DNA of 64,000 nucleotides, from assembly GCF_034096925.1 (NCBI RefSeq), contig NZ_JAWZSQ010000014.1, positions 1 to 64,000 of the forward strand, written 5' to 3'. Source of the stretch: Patulibacter defluvii. GTDB taxonomy: Bacteria; Actinomycetota; Thermoleophilia; Solirubrobacterales; Solirubrobacteraceae. Under the pieces are notes generated by a model. That model was not told the origin of the DNA and did not search any database. It was given only the letters and a program-made list of their open reading frames with translations. Made by a program: the position numbers and the translations under genes. Positions 41,742 to 51,300 of the stretch are shown one piece after another. Position 1 is the stretch's first letter; each line of letters opens with the position of its first letter.

Positions 41742-42947
41742 TCAGCCGCCGACGCGGTCGACGGTCGCGGTGGTCGGGGTCGGGCTCGGGGCCGGGGCCG
41801 CGAGCGCGGCGGCGCGGCCGCGGCGGGCGAAGACCCAGCTGCGCAGCGCGACGTAGCGGGTGACGGTGGCGCCGACGCTGGCCGCCACCAGCACCGTCAG
41901 CTCGACCGCGCGCGACGGACGGGCGTCGATCGCGTGCAGGGCGCTCAGCGCGCCGCTGGTCAGCAGCACGGTGAGCGCGAAGACGACCGCCCCCATCGCG
42001 TGCTGCCGGGCCAGCCCCTCGCGGCCGCGAAGGCCGAAGGTCACGTGGCGGTTGGCCTGGGTGTTGGCGACCGCGGTGATCGCCAGCGCCGCGACGTTCG
42101 CCCCGGCCGCGCCGAGCGGCGCCCGCAGCAGCAGGAAGAGCAGCGCGTAGGCGACCGTCGAGAGCACGCCGATCGCCAGGAAGCGGGTCAGCCGCGCCGC
42201 GGCCAGCAGCCGGCCGATCCCGCGCAGGTCCTCGAGCGCCGTCGCGACCAGGTCGACCCGCGAGTCGGGGTCGTCGACCCAGTCGACCGGCACCTCGTGG
42301 ATCCGCCGGCCCTCGCGCTGGGCCAGCACCAGCAGCTCGGTGTCGAAGAACCACGCCTCGTCGCGGACCTGCGGCAGCAGCTCGCGGGCGACGTCGGCCC
42401 GGATCGCCTTGAAGCCGCACTGGGCGTCGCTGAAGCGGGCGGCCAGCGAGACGTGCAGCAGCCGGTTGTAGACCCGCGAGATCAGCTCCCGCTTCGGCCC
42501 CCGCACGACCCGCGAGCCGGGCGCCAGCCGGGTCCCGATCGCCACGTCGCTGTGGCCGGAGACGAGCGGCGCGACCAGCGGCAGCAGCGCCGCCAGGTCG
42601 GTCGAGAGGTCGACGTCCATGTAGCAGAGGACCGTCGCGTCGCTGGCCGTCCAGGCCGCCCGCAGGGCCCGGCCGCGGCCCTTCTCCGGCAGCCGCAGCA
42701 GCGCGACCCCGGGCAGGTCGTCGGCCAGCGCCCGGGCGACTCGCGCGGTCTCGTCGGTCGAGGCGTTGTCGGCGATCGTGATCCGCCAGCGGAACGGCAG
42801 CGCGGCGGTCAGGTGGTCGTGCAGCCGGCGGATCGAGGCCGGCAGCGCGCGCTGCTCGTTGTGGACCGGGACGACGACCTCGACCACCGGCGGGGCGGCC
42901 GCGGCGCCGCCGTCGCGTGCGACGGGGATCGGGCTCGTGGAGGGCAT
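41742..42947 (-). CDS. GT2 glycosyltransferase fused to a GtrA membrane domain
   Basis: A 401-residue bifunctional protein. Residues about 22-245 form a dolichyl/polyprenyl-phosphate sugar synthase (EVVVPVHNEQRALPASIRRL; donor site YMDVDLSTDL; QCGFKAIRADVARELL). Residues about 260-375 are a four-helix GtrA-type flippase domain (FLAIGVLSTVAYALLFLL...NTQANRHVTF). It should make a polyprenyl-phosphate-linked sugar and help move it across the membrane for the GT39 enzyme 32 bases downstream. ATG at 42947 chosen over GTG 42956 because GGAGG sits at proper distance from the ATG. Confidence 0.9.
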   Translation of the reverse strand: MPSTSPIPVARDGGAAAAPPVVEVVVPVHNEQRALPASIRRLHDHLTAALPFRWRITIADNASTDETARVARALADDLPGVALLRLPEKGRGRALRAAWTASDATVLCYMDVDLSTDLAALLPLVAPLVSGHSDVAIGTRLAPGSRVVRGPKRELISRVYNRLLHVSLAARFSDAQCGFKAIRADVARELLPQVRDEAWFFDTELLVLAQREGRRIHEVPVDWVDDPDSRVDLVATALEDLRGIGRLLAAARLTRFLAIGVLSTVAYALLFLLLRAPLGAAGANVAALAITAVANTQANRHVTFGLRGREGLARQHAMGAVVFALTVLLTSGALSALHAIDARPSRAVELTVLVAASVGATVTRYVALRSWVFARRGRAAALAAPAPSPTPTTATVDRVGG

Positions 42948-42991
42948 GACGACCACCCTCCGGCGGCGGCGTAAGAGCCGTCTCGCAGCAG

Positions 42992-43008
42992 CCTGGGACC
43001 TTCCTGAG
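42992..43008 (-). promoter_or_regulatory. CCCAGG-type direct repeat before the GT2-GtrA gene
   Basis: CCTGGG (42992-42997) and CCTGAG (43003-43008), 11 bp apart, the same motif and spacing as before the response-regulator gene. At the matching offset of nine bases lies GACGGC where the -10 would be. The rest of the 169-base gap to 43117 shows nothing else. Confidence 0.55.
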
Positions 43009-43116
43009 CGCCGTCGCGGCCGGCGTCCGGGCAGCGCGACGTCCCCGGTCGCGGGGCGGCCGGGGGCGGGCTTCTCGATCGGTCTCGGGAGCGGCGGGCG
43101 GCGCGCCCGCGGGCGG

Positions 43117-43551
43117 CTACGAGCTGCCGGCGGCGGCGGCCGGGGCGCCGCCGGCGGGCGGGCCGCCGCTCGGCCGGATCGCCGCCATCGCGGCCTGGAC
43201 CTTCGCCGTGCTGACTCCCAGCCGCCGGGCCAGCGCCGCGTCCATCTCCGTGGGCTGCTGGCCGCCGGCGCCGGGCTCGCCGCTCGGGCGGGTGGCCTCC
43301 AGCGCCGCCCGCAGCTTGGCCGTCGTCACCCCGAGCTGCTTGGCCGCCGTCGCCAGCTGGGCGCTGGTCGGGCCGGCCGCGGCCCCGCTCGGCGGCTGAC
43401 CGCCCGCGGCCGGACCGCCGGACGCCGCCGCGGCCGCTGCCGTCGTCGTCGGGGCGCTGCCGGCGTCGGCGCTGCCGCAGCCGATCGCGCCGAGGGCCAG
43501 CGCGCCGCTCCCGAGCAGCGCGATCGTCGTGGTCTTGAGGGTCGGTCGCAT
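43117..43551 (-). CDS. small secreted lipoprotein with two LGV-type helical repeats
   Basis: A 144-residue protein with a lipoprotein signal peptide (TIALLGSGALALGAIGC, lipobox GAIGC). The mature part is Ala/Gly/Pro-rich and holds two related units: QLGVTTAKLRAALEATRPSG and RRLGVSTAKVQAAMAAIRPS, each ending in a Gly/Pro-rich stretch. Such LGV-type units also occur in other exported actinobacterial proteins of unknown function. It lies upstream of the glycosyltransferase genes and carries the same promoter boxes, so it belongs to the same proposed regulon. Confidence 0.75.
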   Translation of the reverse strand: MRPTLKTTTIALLGSGALALGAIGCGSADAGSAPTTTAAAAAASGGPAAGGQPPSGAAAGPTSAQLATAAKQLGVTTAKLRAALEATRPSGEPGAGGQQPTEMDAALARRLGVSTAKVQAAMAAIRPSGGPPAGGAPAAAAGSS

Positions 43552-43572
43552 GCCGACACCGTCGCGTCCGCC

Positions 43573-43600
43573 GCTGGGAGGACCCTGGGCGGCCGCTGGG
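43573..43600 (-). promoter_or_regulatory. three 11-bp-spaced CCCAG boxes before the lipoprotein gene
   Basis: Plus-strand copies GCTGGG (43573-43578), CCTGGG (43584-43589) and GCTGGG (43595-43600), exactly 11 bp apart, starting 22 bases before the ATG; the response-regulator gene has the same layout at 23 bases. GACGGT lies at the -10 position, six bases before the ATG. Confidence 0.65.
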
Positions 43601-43614
43601 CGCTGGCCGATCGC

Positions 43615-44055
43615 TCAGCGGTGGTCGGCGAGCCGCCCCAGCAGCGCCGTCGCGGCGACCAGCGTCTCCCGCTCCCGCTCGTCCAGCTCGGCGACCGCGG
43701 CGGCCAGCCAGCTCTCGCGCTCGCGGCGGTCGGCGGCGATCGCGGCCAGTCCGGCGGCCGTCGCCTCGACCAGCGTCCGGCGGCCGTCGTCGGGGTCGGG
43801 CCGGCGGGCGACCAGCCCCGCCGCCTCGAGCGCCGCCACCGTCGCGGCCATCGACTGCGGCCGCACCCGCTCCAGCTGGGCCAGCGCGCTGACCGTCGTC
43901 GCGCCGTCGCGGTCGAGCCGCCCGAGCACGGTCGCCTGGGGCAGCGACAGCTCGTGGCGGCGCTCGGCCCGCAGCCGCCGGACCAGGTGGCCGAGGACCA
44001 GCCGCAGCTCGCCGGCGATCGCGCTGGGGTCGGGAACGGGGTCGGACGTCGGCAT
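43615..44055 (-). CDS. MarR-family transcriptional regulator
   Basis: A 146-residue MarR protein. Winged helix: LSLPQATVLGRLDRDGATTV, SALAQLERVRPQSMAATVAA and the wing DPDDGRRTLVEATAAG. It is divergent from an MFS exporter with only 36 bases between the starts, holding a 21-bp imperfect palindrome. Likely represses both itself and the exporter until a phenolic or drug-like ligand binds. ATG at 44055; longer open frame upstream is antisense noise. Confidence 0.9.
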   Translation of the reverse strand: MPTSDPVPDPSAIAGELRLVLGHLVRRLRAERRHELSLPQATVLGRLDRDGATTVSALAQLERVRPQSMAATVAALEAAGLVARRPDPDDGRRTLVEATAAGLAAIAADRRERESWLAAAVAELDERERETLVAATALLGRLADHR

Positions 44056-44062
44056 CGCTCGA

Positions 44063-44083
44063 TTAGACAGTTTACCTGTACAA
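44063..44083. promoter_or_regulatory. MarR operator between divergent regulator and exporter genes
   Basis: Half-sites TTAGACAG (44063-44070) and CTGTACAA (44076-44083) around a 5-base centre TTTAC; six of eight positions match. Plus-strand -10 TACAAT (44079-44084) overlaps the right half and minus-strand -10 TCTAAT (44067-44062) overlaps the left half; each is 6-7 bases from its start codon. Confidence 0.7.
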
Positions 44084-44091
44084 TTGCTTGC

Positions 44092-45792
44092 GTGAGCCCG
44101 GATCGCTACAAGTGGGTGGCGCTCTCCAACGCGACGCTCGCCGTGCTCCTGGCGACCCTCGACGGGTCGATCACGATCATCGCGATGCCGGACATCTTCC
44201 GCGGGATCGGCCTCGACCCGCTGGTGCCGACCAACAGCTCCTACCTGCTGTGGATGATCCTCGGCTACCTGGTCGTCACCAGCGTCCTGATCGTCAGCCT
44301 CGGGCGGCTCGGCGACATCGTCGGCCGGGTCCGGATCTACAACCTCGGCTTCGTGATCTACACCGTCGCGTCGCTGCTGCTGGCGATCGACTGGATGACC
44401 GGCACCGCCGGCGCGACCTACCTGGTGGCGCTGCGGATCGTCCAGGGGATCGGCGGCGCCTGCCTGCTGGCCAACGCGGCGGCGATCATCACCGACGCCT
44501 TCCCCGCCCACCAGCGCGGGATGGCGCTCGGGATCAACAACATCGTCGGGGTCAGCGGGATGTTCGTCGGGCTGGTGCTCGGCGGCCTGCTGGCGCCGGT
44601 CGACTGGCGGCTGGTCTTCCTGATCTCGGTCCCGGTCGGGCTGGTCGGCACCGTCTGGGCCTACCGCAGCCTGCGCGAGCTGAGCCGTCCGCGGCCGGCC
44701 CCGATCGACTGGGCCGGCAACCTGACCTTCGCGCTCGGCCTGGTGCTGGTGATGGTCGCCGTCACCCACGGGATCCGGCCGGCCGGCGGCCACGCCACCG
44801 GCTGGGGCAGCCCGCGGGTGCTGGCCCTGCTCGGCGGGGCGGCGCTCTGCCTGGTCGCGTTCGTGGTCGTCGAGCGGCGGGTCCGCGAGCCGATGTTCCG
44901 GCTGCCGCTGTTCCGGATCCGCGCCTTCACCTTCGGGACGCTCTCGACCTTCCTCTCGGCCGTCGCCCGCGGCGGTCTGATGTTCATGCTGATCATCTGG
45001 CTGCAGGGGATCTGGCTGCCGCGCCACGGCTACTCGTTCAGCGAGACCCCGCTCTGGGCCGGCATCTACATGCTGCCGCTGACGCTCGGGATGCTGGTCG
45101 CCGGCCCGGCCTCGGGCTACCTCTCGGACCGCTTCGGCGCGCGGCCGTTCGCGACCGGCGGGATGCTGCTGACCGCGCTCGGGTTCGGGCTCCTGCTGCT
45201 GCTGCTGCCGATCGACTTCCCCTACCTGCCGTTCGGGGCGATCCTGCTGCTGATCGGGATCGCGATGGGGATGTTCGCCTCGCCCAACCGGGCGGCGGTG
45301 ATGAACAGCCTGCCGGCCGAGCACCGCGGCGCCGGCGGGGCGATGAACCAGACCTTCCAGAACTCGGCCCAGGTGCTCTCGATCGGGATCTTCTTCACGC
45401 TGATGATCGTCGGCCTGGCCGCGACGCTGCCGGAGACCCTGCGCGGTGGACTCGAGGCGCACGGGGTGGCGGCCGGCGCGGCCCGCCAGGTGGCCGAGCA
45501 GCCGCCGGTCTCGATCCTCTTCGCCGCCTTCCTCGGCTACGACCCGGTCGGCCAGCTGCTCGACCCGGCGGCGCTGCACGCGCTCTCCGCCCACCAGCAG
45601 GCGCTGGTCACCGGCCCCGAGTTCTTCCCGCGGCTGATCGCCGCCCCCTTCCGCGACGGCCTCCACGCGGCGTTCCTGTTCGCGATCGCCGCCTGCCTGG
45701 TCGCCGCCGCCGCGTCCGCCCTCCGCGGCGGCCGGCCGGCGGCCGACCCGGGCCTCGCCCGTCCGCGACCGAAGGGGCAGCATGCAGGTTGA
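44092..45792 (+). CDS. MFS transporter, DHA2 (14-helix) drug exporter family
   Basis: A 566-residue exporter with 14 predicted membrane helices. Motif A appears in GRLGDIVGRVRIYNLGF and motif C in the fifth-helix area (NNIVGVSGMFVGLVLGGLLA). The DHA2 subfamily pumps drugs and toxic compounds using the proton gradient. GTG at 44092 lies seven bases from a TACAAT -10, suggesting a leaderless message. Its last 11 bases overlap the start of the metallo-hydrolase gene. Confidence 0.9.
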   Translation: MSPDRYKWVALSNATLAVLLATLDGSITIIAMPDIFRGIGLDPLVPTNSSYLLWMILGYLVVTSVLIVSLGRLGDIVGRVRIYNLGFVIYTVASLLLAIDWMTGTAGATYLVALRIVQGIGGACLLANAAAIITDAFPAHQRGMALGINNIVGVSGMFVGLVLGGLLAPVDWRLVFLISVPVGLVGTVWAYRSLRELSRPRPAPIDWAGNLTFALGLVLVMVAVTHGIRPAGGHATGWGSPRVLALLGGAALCLVAFVVVERRVREPMFRLPLFRIRAFTFGTLSTFLSAVARGGLMFMLIIWLQGIWLPRHGYSFSETPLWAGIYMLPLTLGMLVAGPASGYLSDRFGARPFATGGMLLTALGFGLLLLLLPIDFPYLPFGAILLLIGIAMGMFASPNRAAVMNSLPAEHRGAGGAMNQTFQNSAQVLSIGIFFTLMIVGLAATLPETLRGGLEAHGVAAGAARQVAEQPPVSILFAAFLGYDPVGQLLDPAALHALSAHQQALVTGPEFFPRLIAAPFRDGLHAAFLFAIAACLVAAAASALRGGRPAADPGLARPRPKGQHAG

Positions 45793-46447
45793 GTGGTACG
45801 GCCAGTCCGCCTTCCGGCTCGCCGCCGGCGGACGCACGGTCGTGATCGATCCCTTCGGCGACATGTCCGCCGTCGCGGCCCGCGGCCTCCGCTTCGACTA
45901 CCCGCCGATCCGCGACATCGCCGCCGACCTGCTGCTGGTGACCCACGAGCACCGCGACCACAACGCGGTCGACGCGATCGCCGGCGACCCGGTGGTCGTG
46001 CGCTCGGCCGCCGGCCGCCACCCGACCCCGATCGGCGAGGTGCTGGGGATCGCGTCCGAGCACGACGACGCCGCCGGCACCGAGCGCGGGGCGAACGTGC
46101 TCTACGCCTTCGACCTCGGCGGGGTCCGGGTCGCCCACCTCGGCGACCTCGGCCAGGCGGCGCTGCGGCCGGCCCAGGCGGCGGCGCTCGGCCGCGTCGA
46201 CCTGCTGCTGGTGCCGGTCGGCGGCGGCCCGACGATCGGCGCCGAGCAGGCGGCCACGATCGCCCGCGACCACGGCGCCCGCTGGATCGTGCCGATGCAC
46301 TACCGGAGCGAGCGGATCAGCTTCCTGGAGCCGGTCGACGCGTTCGTGGCCGGCGCCGAGCGGGTCGTGCGGCCGCCGTCGCCGCGGTTCGCGCTCGACG
46401 AGGTCGCCGGCGACGGGCCGACGGTGGTCGTGCCCGCCGCGCCCTAA
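45782..46447 (+). CDS. metallo-beta-lactamase-fold hydrolase (UPF0173/UlaG-like)
   Basis: A 221-residue protein with the THEHRDHNAVD metal motif (HxHxDH), and HLGDLGQ and VPMHYRSE supplying further ligands. It begins VEWYGQSAFRLAAGGRTVVID, typical of the UPF0173 branch. Substrate unknown; members are lactonases, phosphoesterases or uncharacterised. Overlaps the exporter stop, so it is co-transcribed. Confidence 0.87.
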   Translation: MQVEWYGQSAFRLAAGGRTVVIDPFGDMSAVAARGLRFDYPPIRDIAADLLLVTHEHRDHNAVDAIAGDPVVVRSAAGRHPTPIGEVLGIASEHDDAAGTERGANVLYAFDLGGVRVAHLGDLGQAALRPAQAAALGRVDLLLVPVGGGPTIGAEQAATIARDHGARWIVPMHYRSERISFLEPVDAFVAGAERVVRPPSPRFALDEVAGDGPTVVVPAAP

Positions 46448-47358
46448 GCCGGGCCGTCGAGCGCCTGGCGGGCCAGCGCCAGCACCCCGTCGCGGCTGCC
46501 CGCGACGGCCATGAAGCGGGCGACGTGGCAGAAGACCGCGTCGGCGACGCCGGTCACCTGCTGCAGCGGCTCGCCCTCCAGCCCCGCCCACGGCTCGGGC
46601 AGCGAGCGGCGGTTGGCGAAGCCGTGGGCCGCCGCCGGCACCGCCTGCAGGCCCCAGTCGTTGGTCCGCGGGTAGACGACGAACAGCACCTCGGGCGCCT
46701 CGGCGACGACCACGTCGCGCCACGGCATCCCGCGGTCCAGCTCCAGCAGCCGCGGATCCTCGGCCCGGGCCAGCGCGGCGCGGACCAGGTCGGCGGCCCG
46801 CGCGCGGGCGGTCGCGCGGGCGATCTCGGCCCGCAGCGTCCGCTCGGCGATCGCCACCGCCTCGTCGAAGGCGGCCCGCTCGGCGGCGGCGCCGTCCTCG
46901 GCGTCCCAGGGCGGGTTGAGGGCCGCGATCAGGCCGCTGACCGCGTAGGGCACGGCGCCGTCGATCTTCGGCTCGTACAGCTCCTGGCCGTTGTCGCCGG
47001 CGTCGATCGGCGCCACCAGCAGCGCGTCGACCTCGGCCGCGACCGCGGCACTGCCGGTCAGCTGCTCGCCGACCTCGCGCCAGATCAGCCCGAACGAGGC
47101 GTAGCGGATCCCGTTCGGCCGCTCGCCGACCCCGCCCTGGTGGTGGTCGAAGTCGCCCGTCGCCGGGTCGTAGCCGCGGCCGACGTCGATCCGCATCGCG
47201 CAGCCGGCCAGCCGCTCGCGGTCACGGGTGCGGACGACCTCGAGCGGACCCCGGGCCAGGCCGAGGGCGGCGATCGCGAAGACCTCGTCGGCGTGGAAGG
47301 AGCCGGAGTGGGTGCCGATCCGCAGCGGCGGAGCGGGGGGCGGGGCCTCGGTCGACAT
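46444..47358 (-). CDS. MYG1-family (UPF0160) metal-dependent protein
   Basis: A 304-residue DHH-like protein. The N-terminus has IGTHSGSFHADEVFAIAAL and later TGDFDHHQGGVG, both hallmark metal-binding segments of MYG1 (a 3'-5' RNA exonuclease in eukaryotes). The C-terminus shows YPRTNDWGLQAVP, also conserved. In bacteria its job is not settled. ATG at 47358 chosen over GTG 47370. Its stop overlaps the end of the metallo-hydrolase by 4 bp (convergent). Confidence 0.87.
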   Translation of the reverse strand: MSTEAPPPAPPLRIGTHSGSFHADEVFAIAALGLARGPLEVVRTRDRERLAGCAMRIDVGRGYDPATGDFDHHQGGVGERPNGIRYASFGLIWREVGEQLTGSAAVAAEVDALLVAPIDAGDNGQELYEPKIDGAVPYAVSGLIAALNPPWDAEDGAAAERAAFDEAVAIAERTLRAEIARATARARAADLVRAALARAEDPRLLELDRGMPWRDVVVAEAPEVLFVVYPRTNDWGLQAVPAAAHGFANRRSLPEPWAGLEGEPLQQVTGVADAVFCHVARFMAVAGSRDGVLALARQALDGPA

Positions 47359-47400
47359 GCGGCCTGGCACGGTAGCGACCGCGGCGGGCGGGAGCGGCGC

Positions 47401-48192
47401 TCAGGAGGTCCGCTTCAACCGCACCCAGAGCGAGCCCGTGACCTTGCACCAGCTGCGCATCGGCTGCCCGTCGGGCCCGACCGTCCGCGCCCGCGCCGTC
47501 TTCGCCTGGACGTTCTCGCAGGGACCGGAGAAGCTGATCGTGCGCGCCACCGCGTCGCCGCGACCGAGCTTGCGGAAGCTCGTCCCCGTGACCCCCAGCG
47601 GGACGGTCAGCCCGGTCCGTGGCGCGGGCATCGGGCTGATCGCCGTCCGCCGATCGAGCGACCCGGGGCGGGGGATCTCGCAGCCCTCGGCGTACGGCAG
47701 CTGGTTGCCGTTGCGGCGGATGACGACGACCCGCATCGGCAGCTTGCCGTTCTCGAGGGCGCCGGCCAACGTCACCGCGACGTCGCCCTCGGTCTGGCCG
47801 CAGGGGCCCGGCATCGGCGGCGTCCGCGGCGGCTCCGGCGGACAGGCGCTGGTGGTGCGGAAGTCCTCGATCTCGTTGCTCGTCCGGGCCCCGCCGAGGC
47901 CGCTGGTGCGGGCCTCCGTCGTGGCGACCAGGCGCGGGGTCGCCGACAGCCGAACCGGGCGCGGGCGCCCCATCTCCAGGTCGATCGTCGTGACCTGGGT
48001 GTAGGCGCGGCCGGGGGTGCATTCGCGGGTCGCGTCGACGTGGCGCGAGATCACGATCCGGCCCGCCAGGTCGAGCGTGGCGCCGTACTGGCGCAACCCC
48101 GGGTAGACGACGGCCGGGGCGGTCGCCGGCACGACCAGCAGGCCGGCGAGCAGCGTCGTCGAGAGGCCGAGCAGGAGCCGCGGGGTGCGCAT
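47401..48192 (-). CDS. secreted protein of unknown function, six cysteines
   Basis: A 263-residue protein with a signal peptide (LLLGLSTTLLAGLLVVPATAP). The mature part has six cysteines (in RECTPG, SACPPE, GPCGQT, EGCEI, GPCENV, SWCKV), enough for three disulfides. No family recognised. The ATG at 48192 is seven bases from TACGGT (48205-48200, minus), a probable -10, so likely leaderless. Divergent from hrpA. Confidence 0.75.
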   Translation of the reverse strand: MRTPRLLLGLSTTLLAGLLVVPATAPAVVYPGLRQYGATLDLAGRIVISRHVDATRECTPGRAYTQVTTIDLEMGRPRPVRLSATPRLVATTEARTSGLGGARTSNEIEDFRTTSACPPEPPRTPPMPGPCGQTEGDVAVTLAGALENGKLPMRVVVIRRNGNQLPYAEGCEIPRPGSLDRRTAISPMPAPRTGLTVPLGVTGTSFRKLGRGDAVARTISFSGPCENVQAKTARARTVGPDGQPMRSWCKVTGSLWVRLKRTS

Positions 48193-48315
48193 CGTCCCGA
48201 CCGTAGGCGCCGCCGGCGCGGGCGGCATCGGTGGAACCACGGGTCCGAACCCCTGGCCACCCGCCCGGGCGGCACGACGGCCGTCCGCCCGCGACCCGTA
48301 GCGTTGGTGGTCGCG

Positions 48316-51300
48316 ATGGCGGACGCCGTGACCACCCCCGACCTGCGCGAGCGCCTGCGGACGCTCAGCCTGCGCGACGAGCACCGGCTGGCCCGCCGGG
48401 TCGACCGCCTGCGCCACCAGCGGGACGACGGCGCCCGCGCGCGCGAGCTGGCCAAGCTGCTGCCGGAGCTGGAGCGGGCCGAGGCCCGGGTCGCCGCCCG
48501 CCGGGCGGCGGTGCCGGCGGTCTCGTACCCGGAGGAGCTGCCGGTCAGCGCCCGCCGCGACGACCTGCTGGCCGCGATCCGCGACCACCAGGTGGTGGTG
48601 GTCGCCGGCGAGACCGGCTCGGGCAAGACCACCCAGCTGCCGAAGATCTGCCTCGAGCTGGGCCGCGGCGTCCGCGGCACGATCGCCCACACCCAGCCAC
48701 GCCGGATCGCCGCCCGCACCGTCGCCGAGCGGATCGCCGACGAGCTCGACGTCGAGCTGGGCGGGGCGATCGGCTACTCGGTCCGCTTCAACGACCGCGC
48801 CAGCGAGACGACGCTGGTGCGGCTGATGACCGACGGCCTGCTGCTGGCCGAGATCCAGCGCGACCGGCTGCTGCGCCGCTACGACACGATCATCATCGAC
48901 GAGGCCCACGAGCGGTCGCTGAACATCGACTTCCTGCTCGGCTGCGTCAAGCAGATCCTGCCCAAGCGGCCGGAGCTGAAGGTCGTCATCACCTCGGCGA
49001 CGATCGATCCCGAGCGGTTCAGCGCTCACTTCGACGACGCCCCGATCGTCGAGGTCTCGGGCCGCACCTACCCGGTCGAGGTCCGCTACCGGCCGATCGA
49101 GGACCCCGACGCCGACAGCGACGACCCGGACGACGACGACCGCCGCCGTCCCCGCCCCGGCAACCGCGCGCGCGGCGCCGCCGGCGACCGCGACCAGGCC
49201 GAGGCGATCGGCGACGCGGTCGAGGAGCTGCTGGCCCACCACCGCCGGACCCACGGGGCGAGCGAGCGCGGCGACGTCCTGGTCTTCCTCTCCGGCGAGC
49301 GCGAGATCCGCGACGCGGCCGAGGCGCTGGCCGGCCGCTTCGGCACGCCGCGGCCGGGCCAGCAGCCGATCGAGATCCTGCCGCTCTACGCGCGGCTGGC
49401 GGCCAGCGAGCAGCAGCGGGTCTTCCGGCTCGAACGCGGCGGGCGAACCCGAGTGGTGCTGGCCACCAACGTCGCCGAGACCTCGCTGACCGTTCCCGGG
49501 ATCAAGTACGTGATCGACCCGGGCACGGCCCGGATCAGCCGCTACAGCCCGCGGCTGAAGGTCCAGCGGCTGCCGATCGAGCGGATCTCGCAGGCCTCGG
49601 CCGACCAGCGCAAGGGCCGCTGCGGGCGAACGTCGGACGGGATCTGCATCCGGCTCTACTCGGAGGACGACTTCGCCGGCCGGCCGGAGTTCACCGACCC
49701 CGAGATCCTGCGCACCAACCTCGCCTCGGTGATCCTGCAGATGGCCGCGCTGGAGCTGGGCGCGATCGAGCGGTTCCCGTTCCTGGAGCCGCCCGACGGC
49801 CGCCAGGTGCGCGACGGCGTGCTGCTGCTGGAGGAGCTGGGCGCGCTGACCGCCGGCCGCGCCACCAAGGCCCAGCGGGCCGACGAGCCGGCGGCGCGGC
49901 TGACCCCGCTCGGGCGCAAGCTGGCCAACCTGCCGGTCGACCCGCGGATGGCGCGGATGGTGCTCGAGGCCGACCGGCTGGGCTGCACCGACGAGGTGAT
50001 CGTGATCGCCGCCGCGCTCTCGATCCAGGACCCGCGCGAGCGCCCGGCCGACGAGCAGGCCGCCGCCGACCAGGCCCACGCCCGCTTCAAGGACGAGCGC
50101 TCCGACTTCCTGGCCTACCTGCACCTGTGGCGCTACCTGCGGACCCAGCAGCGGGCGCTCTCCGGCAACCAGTTCCGCAAGCGCAGCAAGGCCGAGTTCC
50201 TGCACTACCTGCGGATCCGCGAGTGGCAGGACCTGGTCGCCCAGCTGCGGCAGGCGGCCAAGCAGGTCGGCGTGACCGTCCCCCACGACCGCCGCGCCGA
50301 CGCCCCGGCGGCCGACGACGAGCCGCTCGGGGCCGCCCACGCCGAGGACCGGCTCGCCGCCGCCGACGCCGAGCGGATCCACCTGGCGCTGCTCTCGGGG
50401 CTGCTCTCGCACGTCGGGCTGAAGGAGAGCGAGCCGGCGAAGGGCCGGCCGAAGGGCCCCAAGGGGCGGCCACCGCGGCCGGAGTACGTCGGCGCTCGTG
50501 GCGCCCGCTTCCAGCTCTTCCCCGGCTCGGCGCTGTCGCGCAAGCCGCCGACCTGGACGATGGTCGCCGAGCTGGTCGAGACCTCGCGGCTGTTCGGCCG
50601 CACCGCGGCCCGGATCGAGCCGGGCTGGATCGAGCCGCTGGCCGAGCACCTGATCGTCCGCACCCACGCCGAGCCGCGCTGGGACCGCAAGCGGGGGTCG
50701 GTGGTGGCCACCGAGCGGGCGCTGCTCTACGGCCTGCCGGTGGTCGCCGGGCGGACCGTCCAGTACGGCCGGATCGACCCGGTCGCCTCGCGCGGGATCT
50801 TCCTCCGCTCGGCGCTGGTCGAGGGCGACTGGGACGGCGGCCGCGCCGGCGGGGCCGAGATCCTGGCCGAGAACGCGCGCCGGATCGCCGAGGTCGAGGC
50901 GCTGGAGGAGCGGGTCCGCCGCCGCGACCTGCTGGTCGACGACGAGGTCCTCTACGCGTTCCTCGACGAGCGGCTGCCGGAGGCGATCGTCGGCGGGGTC
51001 GAGTTCGACCGCTGGTGGCGGGAGGAGCGGCAGCGGCGGCCGGAGCTGCTGGTCTACCCGCGCGAGCTGCTGGTCCGCGACGCGCCCGACGACGAGCGCG
51101 ACGAGGCGCGGCTGCGACCGACCGCCTGGAAGCAGGGCGAGATCACGCTGCCGCTGAGCTACCGCTTCGAGCCCGGCAGCGAGCACGACGGCGTCACCGT
51201 CCACGTGCCGCTGAAGGTCCTCCCCCAGCTGCAGCCGATCGGCTTCGAGTGGCTGGTGCCGGGGCTGCGGCCGGAGCTGGTGACGACGCTGCTGCGGCTG

